Assembly (NCBI RefSeq): GCF_000002425.4
Contig: NC_037265.1
Location: forward strand, 292,835 to 356,834
Direction of reading: 5' to 3'
Length of the DNA: 64,000 bases
Origin: Physcomitrium patens
Taxonomy: Eukaryota; Streptophyta; Bryopsida; Funariales; Funariaceae
Shown here: in pieces, positions 10,720-22,449 of the stretch
How positions within the stretch are numbered: position 1 is the stretch's first letter
Layout of the letters: every line of letters begins with the position of its first letter
Notes under the pieces: model-generated
Databases searched by the model: none
What the model saw: the letters and a program-made list of their open reading frames with translations, nothing else
Told to the model about the DNA's origin: nothing
Position numbers and translations under genes: made by a program

Positions 10720-12115
10720 CTTGTTCATCCTCTGATATGCACCAAATAATCTAATTGTTGTTTAATTCATAATACGTTGTCTAAGTCTTCGTCCAAATCT
10801 TCTTCATTATTTTTGTGATCTTTGTCAAATTCATCTTTATGTTGAGGAATATCTATATCTTCACCAAGGTCTTCTATATTTATTTCTATATATCTTTGTT
10901 TAAATATTTTTATTTGCTTCTTTACAATTGATATTTTTAACCTTGTTCCATCTGACTCCTACAATGAGTAAATTACATTATCATGAATAATTGTTACTAC
11001 AAACGGTCCAAACCATCGTTTAGAAAACTTCCTTAAAGCACTATGTTGATTGTCCAAGCTACTATCATAGACCAAAATCCAATCACCTTCTTCAATTGCT
11101 TTATGCCTCAACTGATGCTACTTATCAAATCGTGTCTTGTTTTGTTACCTCGCTCTTTTTACCTTTCTAATGCTATTTGCACATCTTCTGAGATTTGCTC
11201 TAATTATTGAATTCTAATAGCTAGAAGTTCTTTTCTTGTCAATCCATCTTTCCATGGTAGCACACTCCAAGTAGGTATTTTTTTTTCAATTGGCATAATT
11301 GATTTTTAACCTGTCATAAGCTCAATAGGCATATATCCCATTACTGAGCTATGAGCTATCCGATCAGCCTATAATGCAAATGACAAAAGTCGTGGCCATT
11401 CTCTAACCTTCCCATTACAAGCTTTAATTAATGCTTTCACAATCAGTAGGTGATCACGTTCACTATTTACATTTCCTTCAAGATTATAAGTAATAGTCAA
11501 TGATAGTTTAATTCCATATCTTTTAAAGAATTCACAAGCTTCTTGTGCATTTAATTCTCCACGATCTGTAGTGATTTTTCCTAAACATCCATAGTGGCAA
11601 ATAACATCTTCAAGCAAAAATCTACAAATTCCTTCCGTAGTTTTTGTTCTCAATGCTCTTCCTTCTACTTGATTTGATAAATCTTCATGAGCTAAAATCA
11701 AATATCTCATTTACCATAATCTAATTGGCATAATAATCAAATCAAAAATCCATTTAAAATGAATAGCAAGAAGATATGTAAGATGAAGACCATGTCGATG
11801 TCGTATATTAGAATACGCTTGACAAATTTCACATGATTCTACAAATAAGAGCACATCTTGATACATATTTCTCTACCAATATCGTTCCTTAAGTTTAGCA
11901 AAAATAGCCCAAATTCTTCTATGTCCTATCCACAAACTATCATGAAACCTCTTTAATAATTTTTTTTTTTCTTTCTTATTGCCTATCACTCTTTCTGGCA
12001 TTCCAATTCCTTTCTTTGGTCTCTTCCATAAGAATCCTTATTGAAACAAAAATCCATATGCTTTTTTTCTTATTTGTTTAAATTTTTCTATAGACCAATT
12101 TTCTTGTTTTGTCAA
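10720..12115 (-). pseudogene. C-minus integrase
   Basis: Minus-strand pieces match the C-plus integrase at 60,741-62,078. They include a zinc-binding region with SCEICQAYSNIRHRH, the MRYLILAHEDLSNQVEG strand, GKITTDRGELNAQE with a catalytic Asp, and NLEGNVNSERDH with the Glu. The tail is KFSKRWFGPFVV. Stops are common; the longest open part is 11,369-11,710 (113 codons). The upstream part of pol continues after the solo LTR insertion at 12,121. Confidence 0.8.
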
Positions 12116-12120
12116 GGTAT

Positions 12121-12558
12121 TGTCACGGACATACATATAATTACCTATATGAATAGATAAAAGTATGTAAAAGTAGGTTAATTGTGTAATATCTTCTAGA
12201 GAAGCTTCTTAGAAGCTTCATAGACGCTGCTTTGACTTTATAGGAGTCTATTGTTGACTTTTAGGTTAGAAACTTGGTCAACAAGTTAGTCATGTGCCAC
12301 GCATGTTGGAAGCTTATAGAACATTGCCACGTGGCTTCTAGTTAGATAGTATATATAGAGGCAAGAGTGAAGCCCTCTTCACTCTTGTCAACTCCTTTCT
12401 TGCTTCTAGTCTAGTTTCAAGGGTCTCTAGTTTTCTTGTATTTTGGCAATAGCCATTCCAGTTTCTTTCTTAATATACATATTTCTATTTTATCCTATTT
12501 CTTTTTTGAGAAAAGTCTCACTTACTCTTTAACTTTCATCGAGTTCTTGTCCTTGACA
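12121..12558 (+). mobile_element. B-family solo LTR, 438 bp
   Basis: It begins TGTCACGGACATACATA and ends CTTGTCCTTGACA, the same termini as the B LTRs. It is flanked by perfect 5-bp copies of GGTAT (12,116-12,120 and 12,559-12,563). No internal sequence remains, so the element was lost by LTR recombination. It shares the B LTR blocks AGAAGCTTCTTAGAAGCTTC, GCCACGTGGC (a G-box core) and TAGTATATATAGAGGCAAG (a TATA-like region). It lies in C-minus between RNase H and integrase, so it inserted after C-minus. Confidence 0.9.
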
Positions 12559-12563
12559 GGTAT

Positions 12564-13200
12564 TCAAGTAATGACTAATATCCAATAGTTCTCCTTCATA
12601 AAATTCTTCAAGAAATAGCTTCTCTTCTTTGTTAAGATTTGATACTAAATAGAATTTTGATCCAACATCATCAATGTCTTCAATCATTTCATCTTTTCTT
12701 TCATATCTTACTCTAGATAGTATGTATGCTACTAAATTATCTTTTCTAGCAACATGCTTAAATTTTGGATTTAATAACTTAATATAAGCAATCCATCTTA
12801 ACATTGCAATATTCGACATTGAACTATTAATAATCATTCCAAGTAATGGCAAGCAATCTGTTTCAATTACTACTGTTGTCCCAATCAAATAATCTTTTTT
12901 AGCTTTCATAACCGAAACAACTCCCCAAAGTTCTCTTTTGATTTGCGAATATGCACGTTGACGAGTACTTAAAACTTTAGCTCCAAATTGAACTGCAAAT
13001 CTATTTCTACTTAAATCATCTTGACCCAAAGTCCATTCAATAGCAATAGGACTGGTATCTACAGTAAGAATTACATGTCTATTACAGTCATAATTAATTT
13101 TTCTTAAAATTATAGGTATCACCAATAACACCTTTAGCTTTTGCATTGCTTCAGTATACTTTTTTTTCATTTAAATCAATAATCCTTATATAATAATTCA
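12564..13200 (-). pseudogene. C-minus RNase H
   Basis: The open segment 12,529-13,170 (213 codons) reads through the RNase H fold: VILTVDTSPIAIEWTLGQDD (first Asp), RAYSQIKRELWGVV (Glu), VIETDCLPLLGMI (Asp), and the C-terminal NLVAYILSR segment. The last codons of the open frame run into the B solo LTR. C-plus carries the same domain at 60,130-60,740. The domain would degrade RNA in RNA-DNA hybrids during reverse transcription. Confidence 0.8.
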
Positions 13201-14640
13201 TACAATGGATCTGCTACATGAGCATAATGAGGAATCTATATATGATAAAATACACAAGCATCTAAAAACTTGCATACTTCCATTAAAGAGTCACATGAAT
13301 CTTTCATTCTTCGAATTATATCAACTTTACTTGGATTTGACTTTCGTCCATAAAATCCACATAAATATCCAACAATAAGAACTTCTTGTACTCCAAATAT
13401 AGATTTTGCTCCTGAAAGTATAAGATGAACCTCTTCAAGTCGAGTTAAAATCTTTTCACAATCTTGTATATGATCAACAACATATTTGGGACACCTCCTC
13501 TCATCTAAAGTTTCATCTTTTTCTCCTTCTTTACATCCTTTGATAGAAACATCATTTAAAAAGGGCATAGTTTTTTCAAGAATGAAGTCTCTTGATATCT
13601 TGTTCATCTCATTCATCATATGTGCAACTAAGTTAGTAGCACCCTAAGACAGTACACATTTTAAGTAATCTAAGTGGCATTCTCATTGTTGTTAGATCTC
13701 TACTCCCATCCGCAAGTTGAAATTGATCATAACCCGAATATAAATCATCCATTGAATAAATTATCCTTCCCACAAATTCTTCTATAAACTTGTCTACTAA
13801 AGGTCCTATACTTATATTTCTTATAGTTACTATATTTATTGGCTGCATATCTTGAATAAAATATAACGATCCATTTTTCTTAGGCACCATAAACCAACGA
13901 CTAGAATACGGAGCAAAAGAAGGCTCCAAAACTTTCATTTACATCTTTTCTTTCAATAATTCTACTAATTTAGGTAAATGTACCCTCAGCATGAGAATTG
14001 GCCTTAAGTTCTAAAGCACATGAGATACTGTAAAGATAACTATAGGAGCAACAATATTAGGATCTACAAATCCTATTTCACGAGACCCAAAAGCAAATGA
14101 TTTACCTTGTTTGGCAATCATTTTTTTAAAATATTCAATTTCTCTTAGAAATAAAGAATCGTCACATCCAATCTTCAATTCTTCAAAATTCTCCTTTATA
14201 AACTGATGTCCAATCTTCTTTAGATCTCTTAAACTCTCTTCTTTTGATGCTTCTTCTATTTATTCTTTAGAATCTTTTGGTAAAGGTTCGACAACAGGTT
14301 TTATCTTTTTATCTACTGTTTTATATTTTGTCTCTACAATAACTTCTAGTGTTTGAAAAGATTCAAGTATAGAATAAACCTCCCTTAAATGAATTTCCAC
14401 AATCTTATCATTATCTCCTAATCCAATAGATGTAATTAATTCTAAAGAATCTTCCAATCTATTTTCTTCATAAACACCTAAAATCCTCTCATCATCTTCA
14501 TGTCACTTACTAATTTCCTTTCAATACTATATAATCTTTTTCTTTCTTTTCTTTTAAAATCATCAACTTTCTTGTACATAATATTTTCATTTTCAAAAAT
14601 ACCAATAAAACTTTCATCAAAAGCACCTTCATCTTGTCAA
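13201..14640 (-). pseudogene. C-minus reverse transcriptase
   Basis: Broken open segments cover RT from the N-terminal extension (YSILESFQTLEV, 14,260-14,457) through the fingers (LEPSFAPYSSRWFMVPKKNG) and palm (IYSMDDLYSGYDQF). The catalytic region is MPFLNDV, with Asn in place of the first Asp of the C-plus MPFLDDV. The downstream VEEVHL-like thumb follows. Loss of the first catalytic Asp and several stops rule out activity. Confidence 0.8.
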
Positions 14641-17052
14641 AATACTTCCTCTTTTGTACCTCCATAATTCCACTTTATAGTGGTACTTCTCCAAAATCCT
14701 TAAATCCTTCAACAACCTTTGGCAATAGTTCTCCCTCAACCTATCTCAATTCCGTTCATGATTAGGAGGGACTATTAGAAACTATACAGCTTTCCTTCCA
14801 TCTTCACTACATATTCTTACATAAGTAGAACCATCGTCAAGTACTTTAGTTTCCATTCATGTTGCCATAATATAAGGTTGTCTTAAAATCAATGGATAAG
14901 ACGTTGTATCTTGAACAAAGAAATGTTATTCTGTCGCAATATCTCCAATTTGAATTTTGACATCTAGACAAGCTCAATATAATTTACCTCGCATGTTATT
15001 AACTGCTCGTATTATCCATCCATGTTCTATATCAATTGGCCATTTCTGCTTCTTATAAAGATCTTTAGACATAAGATTTATTTCAGAACCATGGTCAATT
15101 AAAGTAATAATTGGTTCTTCTATATCTCCTATTTTCACCAATACTTCAATAGTTACCTTTGTCCAATGTTTTCGAGTATAATGGCTTGAAGCTTCTATTT
15201 TCTTATCACTATAATCTTTCAAATGTACTCGTTGATTATATCCATTCTTTTCATTTGTTAATTGCTTGTAATTACTATCAACTTCTTCTTCATCTTTATA
15301 TAATCTTGCATCAATAGCATGACTCATTCCAGCTTCACCCATTAATTGCCTCTTTTGCTTAATGCTATCAATGATAATATCATGAAATACCTTCTTTGCA
15401 ATTTCCAAAATCTCTTTCAATGTGAATTCCACCTTAGCATTTAATATATGTTCTTCCAATACCCCTTTTAAACTTCTTGCCGCTTCAATATAAGAAAGTA
15501 GCTTATAAGCAATTGATTTATCCTTATCTTTTGTCTCTTTTGTTTTTTCTTCCAATGATGCTGAAGTATCTTTTATAGGTAATTTTTGTGAAACTGCCTC
15601 ACGAGCCTCATTTCCTCGAGTTTTTCTCTTAGAAGAATTTTCTTCTCTTGTATCATTAAAATTTTCTCGTCTCTTTTCTTCCATCAAAGCTTTATGTTGG
15701 CTCTTAGCAATATATGCATGAACTGAAAGAGACTTGATAGAATCTTTCTAATCTGTTGCACCTCGTATTGTAGCTGCAGTCCTCAATGACACTTTTCAAG
15801 GCATTTTTTCTTTTTGCGTTGTGGAAATGGCAAAAGCCCAAAATTCACTAGTTTCTATATTTTTGCCAAAATCATCATCTACTCTAGTATTATAACTTGC
15901 ACTCTCTCGTGTTGCTATTCAATGTTCTATTAAGTAATCTTGAACCAATGCTCTCATACCTCCTTTGCCAAAATTGGTTTGAAAGAGATCCACTGTATCC
16001 TTTAATGCAATCTTTCCATCTTTCCAGTAAATAACTCCTTGCTATATCATATTATTAAATTCATTGCAATCCTTCTTAGTATGTCAAGCGTCATTACACC
16101 AGATACATCTTTGTACATATCCTTGTTTTGAAACATTCTTCAAATTATTTATATAAGTATTTTCTTCAAGTCCTACTAATTTGATTTAAAGATCTTACAT
16201 TCCACGTATAATTTCTTCAATTTCCATCTCTTCTTTCTTCGATAAAGATGTTGAAGATTGAATAGTTGGCATTATTGGTCGTGTTGTATGTACTAGAATT
16301 TTAGGTGCTTGTATTACTTTTGGAATATTACTCCTATCCTTCTTTCTTTCTCTTTTTGTAAGCAAATCCACTGCATTTTCAACATTTTTCCACTTTGTTG
16401 TCAATCCTTCATCTTCTTGAGTGTCTTCAAGAAGCAACTCCAATTTTTCTTATAATTCTCCATCAACTGCTTGAAGAAATAATTCAACCTTATTCGGCTC
16501 TAAGGTCAATTTTTCTACCTTCGATACTTGAGAACACTACCTCTCAAATTTTCTTAGTAGCTCTGTTGCTTACAAATTCTTATTAGGCCGCTCAATCCAT
16601 TTTAGAAATAGTTTCTTAGTAACACGATTAGTATCCTCCAAGAAATATTTGCCTTTTAATGCATGTGAAAAAATCTCCCATGAATTTCTATAATACTCCA
16701 TAATTGAGGTAATATGCTTTTTTATCTCCGGTATCATGGTTAGTCCAAATAATTCAACCATCTTCTTCTCAAAAACCCGATTTAATTCTATTTCTCAAAC
16801 ATAACATCTTAAATACTTTGAAATATTCCTTCTATCAAACTAGTCAATTTTATTGACTACTACTTGCAAAGCTTTGGTTGCTAAAGCTTCTTTACGATCA
16901 TTGCTTTGTTATTGCTGCATAGAAGGCTTAAAACATACTAATAATGGATGGATCCATGGACATACCCATGTTTCTTTTAGAAGAAACTCCACCAGAAGCT
17001 CTATTTGAAGCTCCTTCCAAAGATCCTTCAAAATTTTTATTTTTATTCTCCA
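14641..17052 (-). pseudogene. C-minus gag and protease
   Basis: Minus-strand reading starts with MENKNKNFEG near 17,052 and follows C-plus gag: a helical gag core (VTKKLFLKWIERPNKNL), a CIWCNDA-type zinc knuckle near 16,100, then a 237-codon open part (14,974-15,687). That part ends in the protease (VLVKIGDIEEPIITLIDHGSEINLMSKD). The protease carries D-H-G where D-T/S-G is usual. The reading ends at a TAA in the same place as C-plus (PL-stop), after which pol continues in the -1 frame. Many stops break the gag half. Confidence 0.8.
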
Positions 17053-17100
17053 TAAAATAAAAAGAAAATAAACAAAATCCAATACCTTCTACCTCAAGCT

Positions 17101-17119
17101 TTTACGTCAAGTTCACTAC
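17101..17119 (-). other. Primer binding site of C-minus
   Basis: On the minus strand it reads TAGTGAACTTGACGTAAA, a decayed copy of the C-plus site TGGTGAACCCGACGTGAA at 56,164. It lies a few bases from the LTR end (TATGACA). The C-plus form complements the expected 3' end of plant tRNA-Trp. Confidence 0.65.
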
Positions 17120-17122
17120 TTA

Positions 17123-17374
17123 TGTCATATTACGTGCTATCTTACTCGAGAATACATCAGGCGTCTAGCTTTGGAAAATAATACGATGTTTTGCAAGTAT
17201 CCAAGTAGGCTAATGGATTTCAACCATCTAAATACAAACTATTTCGGATTTCAATGTAAAGCTTAATCCCAATACAAAGTACTTAGAAACACAATTTTAA
17301 ATAACTTCAAGATATTATAAGCATAAAGTCTTTTATTATTTTTTAGTTTTATTTTATTTTATTTATTTTATTTT

Positions 17375-17408
<34 letters not shown>

Positions 17409-18899
17409 TTTTTATTTTTATTTTTTAAAAAATCTTAACTCCAAACAGTGAACTTTAGCAAGCTATAATTCTCAATTTGACTGTTCGATTATTGTAAACT
17501 TCTACCATTAGTGTCTTTGTAAGCCTTCTAAATACTCAAGATGTTTCAATCCAATCAAACTTACAGATTGCAAGAAAATGCCGTAAATCCACATTGATGT
17601 ATCTTGACTGCCGCTTAGAAGTCCTTAACTTACCATGCCAAAAGTCACCTTGTTATAGCCGATAGATCTCCAGTTATTACAAAAACCCTAAACAACCCCA
17701 ATCTGCTAATTTTTGATACCTCTTTATACTAATGGTCAAATATCCTCTATCTGTTGAGTCAGATTAATACAAACTTTTGCATGCACTCAATATACTCAAT
17801 CCTTTACACACTTCTAAATTTCAACCACAGAAATTTTTCCAATTTCACAAAATAGTCAAGAGTATCAGTCTTAATTTTATTGCAAAAAAAATCCAAATCA
17901 CCAATACAAACACTGACTTTCAGCAATGATTGCAAAAGTCCTTTCAAATCCTATGAAAACCCAATTCTACATCTTTTGGAGGAGCTTGAAGCTAGCTCTT
18001 CGACTCCAAAATCCTGATCTCTGAATGCCCCTTTGCTTATCCTCTCTTATCTTTTAACTCTGTATGGTCCTATTTTCTCCCGCCCTCGACTCCAAATTAT
18101 AACAATCGACGACGCTTCTTCAAAATTCCTGTTTCTAAGAAGATCTTTTCACAAAAAGGATGTTTCTCCCAAAACGGCATAGAGAATAGAACAGCTTGAA
18201 ATGAAACTGAAGCCTCCATATTCGGGACCTCATTGGATTGCCCAACCAAGTCAGACCTCATATTGGGTAAGACACCTATACAAGGACCTAGATTGGATGT
18301 CCCCATAATTGAGTCAAATTGACCCTTCATATCAGACTCACTCGAATATTGAATTGGTCCTTTTCCCTTTTGTCGACTCTTGATAAGAATAGCTCGGATT
18401 CATTCTACTCGATTTATCAGAGAATCTTGAGGACCTTGATTTATCTCATCAATTTTTCCTTGGCTTTGGATCTCCTGATCTCGTTTATTGAAATTAGATT
18501 GAGCATTACATTACTGATAAGTATGCCTCGACTACTTGCAATTCCTATGCATTAACGTGTAATCATCACTGGCTTTGAGATTGGAACATTCACTGGCATA
18601 ATGACCAACCAATCTACAATGAAAATGACGAAGTGGTCTTCTTGTACCCCCATCATGCATATTCGGTGTCTCCATCGGTATATATCTACTAGGCTTGTTC
18701 CATGTAGGATTGCAAAATGATCCGAGTTGTTTTGTTGGTATGGAAGATACTTCGTTCGATGACGTTGGTGGGGTGACATTAACTGACCTTAAATATTGGC
18801 ACTAAAATTGGCCACTGTTTCTAACATCCAAGATGACTAAATATTAATAATATCTTTTTTATTTATATTTTTATCATATAATCGTATTATAACATGACA
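17123..18899 (-). repeat. 5' LTR of C-minus
   Basis: On the minus strand it starts TGTCATGTTATAATACG and ends CACGTAATATGACA, followed by the primer site. It matches the 3' LTR at 8,967-10,704 in full order, with expansion of TTTA/TTTTTA runs at about 17,345-17,430. Family A gag-like sequence occupies about 18,075-18,775, with NSDHFAILHGTSLVD, the HFVIFIVDWLVIMPV shadow frame and GTSNLGPCIGVL. Confidence 0.8.
18075..18775 (-). other. Family A gag fragment inside the C-minus 5' LTR
   Basis: This is the same captured segment as at 9,900-10,565: a part related to A gag around HQRHRTKYLPYQ, two mutated knuckles, then the linker FDSIMGTSNLG and GQSNEVPNMEASVSFQAV. It matches A1 gag (2,310-2,800) and A4 gag (46,490-46,860). 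Sense orientation is the same as the LTR. Both LTR copies retain all parts, which confirms that it belongs to the LTR. Confidence 0.8.
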
Positions 18900-18903
18900 A
18901 CAG

Positions 18904-19070
18904 ACAAATTGGTGGGCATCTACAAACATTGTTGGCCACCAATAACCAACCTGTAAAGCATTACGAGCCATACTGTCCCTTGCAAAATATCTACTATACT
19001 TGTCCAAGTCGCAACCTTCTAATATAGTACACACTTCAATCTGATAAATATAGCATCACAAAACTCCATC
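18904..19070 (-). pseudogene. A2 element: integrase zinc-binding N-terminus
   Basis: Minus-strand reading gives DGV..CYIYQIEVCTILEGCD, then YFARDSMARNALQVGYWWPTMF and DAHQFV, the N-terminal half of the HHCC domain found in A3 at 34,880-35,050. The second Cys pair is at 8,960 beyond C-minus. The upstream codons (YK.SK) lie at 25,470 beyond B. This short island between two insertions is what ties the A2 fragments into one element. Confidence 0.85.
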
Positions 19071-19075
19071 CTTGC

Positions 19076-19636
19076 AGTGAAGGACAAGAACTCGATGAAA
19101 AAACAATTCAAAGAAGTGAGCCTTCACTCAAAGAGAGGTAACAAAATATATATAAACAAGTATATATATTGAAATAGAAACTCGAATGGCTATTGCCAAA
19201 AGACAAGAAAACTAGAGACCCTTGAAACTAGACTAGAAGCAAGAAAGGAGTTGACAAGAGTGAAGAAGCCTTCACTCTTATCTCTATATACACTATCTAA
19301 CTAGAGGCTACGTGGCGACGTTCTATAGGACCTCCAATATGTGTTGACTTTGTAGGACACATGCCTTGACTTACAAGGCAAGTTTTTCTACATGTGGGCC
19401 ACATAGTTAGCTTCATCTTCAAGCTAACAACATGTGTGGCACATGACCAACTTGTTGACCACGTTTCTAATCCAAAAAGTCAATTAAAATCACCTATGAA
19501 GTCAAAGCAGCATCTAGGAAGTTTCTAGGAAGCTTCTATATTAAATATTATAGAATTAACTTACTTTTATCTACTTTTACTTACTTCTACCTATTTCTAT
19601 ATGTAATTATTAGCTTACATGATTATGGCCGTGACA
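19076..19636 (-). repeat. 3' LTR of B
   Basis: On the minus strand it starts TGTCACGGCCATAATCATG. It contains AGAAGCTTCCTAGAAACTTCC-like GAA/TTC units, TAGATAGTGTATATAGAG (TATA-like) and CAAGAGTGAAGG, and ends CTTGTCCTTCACT. It matches the 5' LTR position by position. The solo LTR at 12,121 and the B2 LTR at 41,359 are further copies. Confidence 0.9.
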
Positions 19637-19652
19637 TTACCCCCCTTCTAGA
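19637..19652 (-). promoter_or_regulatory. Polypurine tract of B
   Basis: On the minus strand it reads CTAGAAGGGGGGTAA and touches the 3' LTR start (TGTCACGG). This is the expected plus-strand primer of an LTR retrotransposon. Confidence 0.8.
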
Positions 19653-19676
19653 GACGAGTTCTACATGGAGCAGTCA

Positions 19677-20099
19677 TCATATGTTGAAAAAATCTATGAT
19701 GCGACGAATTGTATTCGCCACATACTCTGATCTTTGTTCTCTTCGAAGATGATTGATAGGGCCTCTCAACCATCGGTAGTGTCCCATACTAGGGCAGGAA
19801 GACCACCCAGTTATTTGATCATTGTTGAGGCCTTCGTAACTTCCTTCGAATAGAATATTTGGAACACCATCAGGAGTTATTCCTACCTCTAGCAAAATCA
19901 CCAAACATCGAGAGTCCCTTTCCAAATCGTGATACCAAACGCGTTGTATCTCACCATCTATTCGAGGAAGAATATGTCGTTCTTGAAGATCTTCATCTCG
20001 ATTGCGTCGTCTTGAAGGTTGTGACAATCGTAATGTCTCGTTCGGCAGGTCAACAAACGAAGGTTCTTCAGTTGAATCCACTGGTTGTTGGCTCTCCAT
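19677..20099 (-). CDS. Extra ORF between pol and 3' LTR of B, function unknown
   Basis: A 140-codon frame without stops begins MESQQPVDSTEEPSFVDLP and ends RRIIDFFNI. It is rich in Arg and charged residues (SRRRNRDEDLQERH, HLRREQRSEYV). It has a central stretch VILLEVGITPDGVPNILFEG followed by GWSSCPSMGHYRWLRGP. I see no membrane segment, signal peptide or known motif. It lies after the chromodomain end (20,193) and just before the purine tract. Chromoviruses normally have nothing here, and an intact frame next to a damaged pol suggests recent constraint or chance. It could be an accessory gene or captured host sequence. I do not recognise the family. Confidence 0.5.
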   Translation of the reverse strand: MESQQPVDSTEEPSFVDLPNETLRLSQPSRRRNRDEDLQERHILPRIDGEIQRVWYHDLERDSRCLVILLEVGITPDGVPNILFEGSYEGLNNDQITGWSSCPSMGHYRWLRGPINHLRREQRSEYVANTIRRIIDFFNI

Positions 20100-20192
20100 C
20101 TAATTAGCGTCACAAATGCAAAGAAGTTACAAACAAGGATAGGAAATTGAATGTTATCTTGCCTCAATCTTGTCTCTTTTATAAGAGAGATT

Positions 20193-22449
20193 TTCATCTT
20201 GGTTTTGATTGATGTCGTTGATGAAAAACTTTGACTTTAGCTGATGCATTTGCTAGATTCCTGGATGGCTCCCATGTGCGTTAACTAATATCATATCCGC
20301 GCCAATGAACAAGATATTCCAGCTTATTTCGGCACCGCCTTGAGTCTAATATCTCTTCCACCTCAAATTCTTCATTATTATCTACTTCTATAGGAAGCGG
20401 TGGCATTTGTCTTCTTCCTTGTATATCCACTGTCTTATATGGTTCAAGAAGAGACACGTGGAATACACGATGGATCTTCATTGACTCCGGTAGATGTAAC
20501 CGATATGCAACTGGGTTGATCTGTTCAAAAACAAAAAAGGGGCCAAACCTACGATAGTCCAACTTGTCACAAGGTCGAGTAGTCTTGATAATGTGACGAA
20601 GTAGCCATACCTTATCACCTACATTAGGTTGTGGTTGATCCTTACGATATAGATCTGAGTTTATCTTTTGTCGTTCTTGAGCTTCCTTCAATTGCGTCTT
20701 CATTATTGCATGTAACTCTGACAACCGATTTGCCATATCTTCTGCTGCAGGATTATCAACTTTTGAAAAATCAAAAGTATCAAGTCGTGGATGATAGCCA
20801 TAATTGGCAAAGAAAGGTGTTTGTTGCGTGGAAGAATGTACCGTATTATTATAAGCAAACTCTGCCAATGGCAGAAGGGTTGTCCAATCATCTTGTTGGT
20901 AGTTGATAGTACACCTTAAATATTGTTCCAAGACTTGGTTTACGCGCTCTGTTTGTCCATCAATTTGAGGATGGAAAGCCGAAGATAGCTTTATGTCCAC
21001 TTTTAAAATCTTGAAAAGGGTCCTCCAAAATCTTGACATAAATTGAGTTCCCCTATCAGATATGATATTTTTAGGTAATCCATGGTAGCGATAGATATTA
21101 TCAATGAAAAGCTTAGCTGTTTCTTTACCTGTGATAGATTTTGTACATGGCACAAAATGTGCCATCTTGGTGAAACGATCTACTATCACAAATATAGAAT
21201 CATAAGATCTTGAGCTTGGAAGATCTGTGATGAAATCCATAGAAACAGAAGACCATGGTTGTTCTGGTATAGGTAATGGCTGAAGAAGTCCGTAAGGTCG
21301 ATGACGAGGAACTTTTGATCTTGAACAAATATCACATGATTGTACAAAGTCTTTGACTGACTTCCACATTTGTGGCCACCAAAAATCTCTTGATATGAGT
21401 TCCAAAGTCTTATTATATCCAAAGTGCCCTGCAGCTGGAAAGTCATGACGTGCTTGGAGAACACGTAAACGTGCTTCTCCTTTTGGAACATATAGACGTC
21501 CTTCAAAATATAATAGATTATTCTTGAACTCGAACTTAGAAGGATCATGAGACTTGGAAGAATTATTCTCGATATCATGAACAAGAGGGTCTGAGGACAT
21601 ACTGGACTGGATTTGCTTAAAAAAAGTTGAATCAACAGTCAATGTTGATTTCATTGCTCGGAGATGAAATTGCTCCGGTTTCAAGAGGACCATTTTTTGT
21701 TGCTCAAAAGCTGCATCTCCTTCTTTTGGTACAAAATAAGAACGTCTAGATAGGGCATCGGACAAACCTTGTTGTTTTCCTGGCCGATAAGTGATAATGA
21801 ACTCGAATCTTGATAAAGACATACTCCAACGAGCTTGACGACGATTCAATACACGTGCTGACATGAAATACTCGAGGTTCTTGTGATCTGTATATACAGT
21901 GACTGGACTAGAAGGGCCTTCTAGATAATGACACCATTCTTGAAAGGAATCCATGATCGCAAAAAGTTCTTTATCGTGGATCTCATAATTGATCTCGGCT
22001 GCTGAGAATTTTCTTGAATGAAAAGCTATCGGATGAAGTTTGTCATCTGATCCCATTTGTGATAAAACTGTACCCAAGGCAAAATCTGATGCATCTGTTT
22101 CCATAAAAAATGCCTTGGAAAAGTCAACACGATATAAGACTGGTGCAGAGACAAACGATGTCTTCAAGGCTTCAAATGCCGCTTCCGCTTCTTGATTCCA
22201 TTGGAATTTATCTTTACTAGTCAAGTGTGTAAGTGGAGCTGCAACTCGTGAGAAATCTTTGATGAAGATCCGATAGTAATTGGCAAATCCCAAGAAATAT
22301 TGGATATCTCTTACTGTCCTTGGAATCTTCCAATCCATGATTGTTTGGACTTTCTTAGAATCCATCATGAGACCATCATTTGAAATGATGTATCCTAAAA
22401 AGTCAACTTGAGTAGTGTGAAATACACACTTTTCCATCTTGGCGTACAA
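20193..22449 (-). pseudogene. B pol: RT end, RNase H, integrase and chromodomain
   Basis: A 722-codon open frame (20,281-22,449) holds the RT thumb ([17 protein letters not shown]). RNase H follows (METDASDFALG, NYEIHDKELFAI, VYTDHKNLEYF), then the integrase zinc domain (HDFPAAGHFGY to CDICSRSK). The DDE core is SMDFITDLP, IISDRGTQF and HPQIDGQTERVNQ, and a GPY-type tail is RRFGPFFVF. The chromodomain starts EFEVEEILDSRR and YLVHWRGYDIS, is cut by one TAA (20,281-20,283), and continues RTWEPSRNLANA to about 20,193. All catalytic residues are present. The upstream RT is in another frame because of a 1-nt indel near 22,450. Confidence 0.92.

Larger units (their letters stand above)
8967..18899 (-). 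mobile_element. C-minus: family C Ty3/Gypsy element, 9.9 kb
   Basis: This is a complete but mutated element: 3' LTR 8,967-10,704, internal region 10,705-17,122, 5' LTR 17,123-18,899. The flanks are ACGG (8,963-8,966) and ACAG (18,900-18,903), a 4-bp target duplication with one G-to-A change. It interrupts the integrase zinc-binding region of A2. A B-family solo LTR sits inside it. Gene order is gag, protease, RT, RNase H and integrase, as in C-plus at 54,816-63,486, but stops are far more frequent, so this copy is older. Confidence 0.85.
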
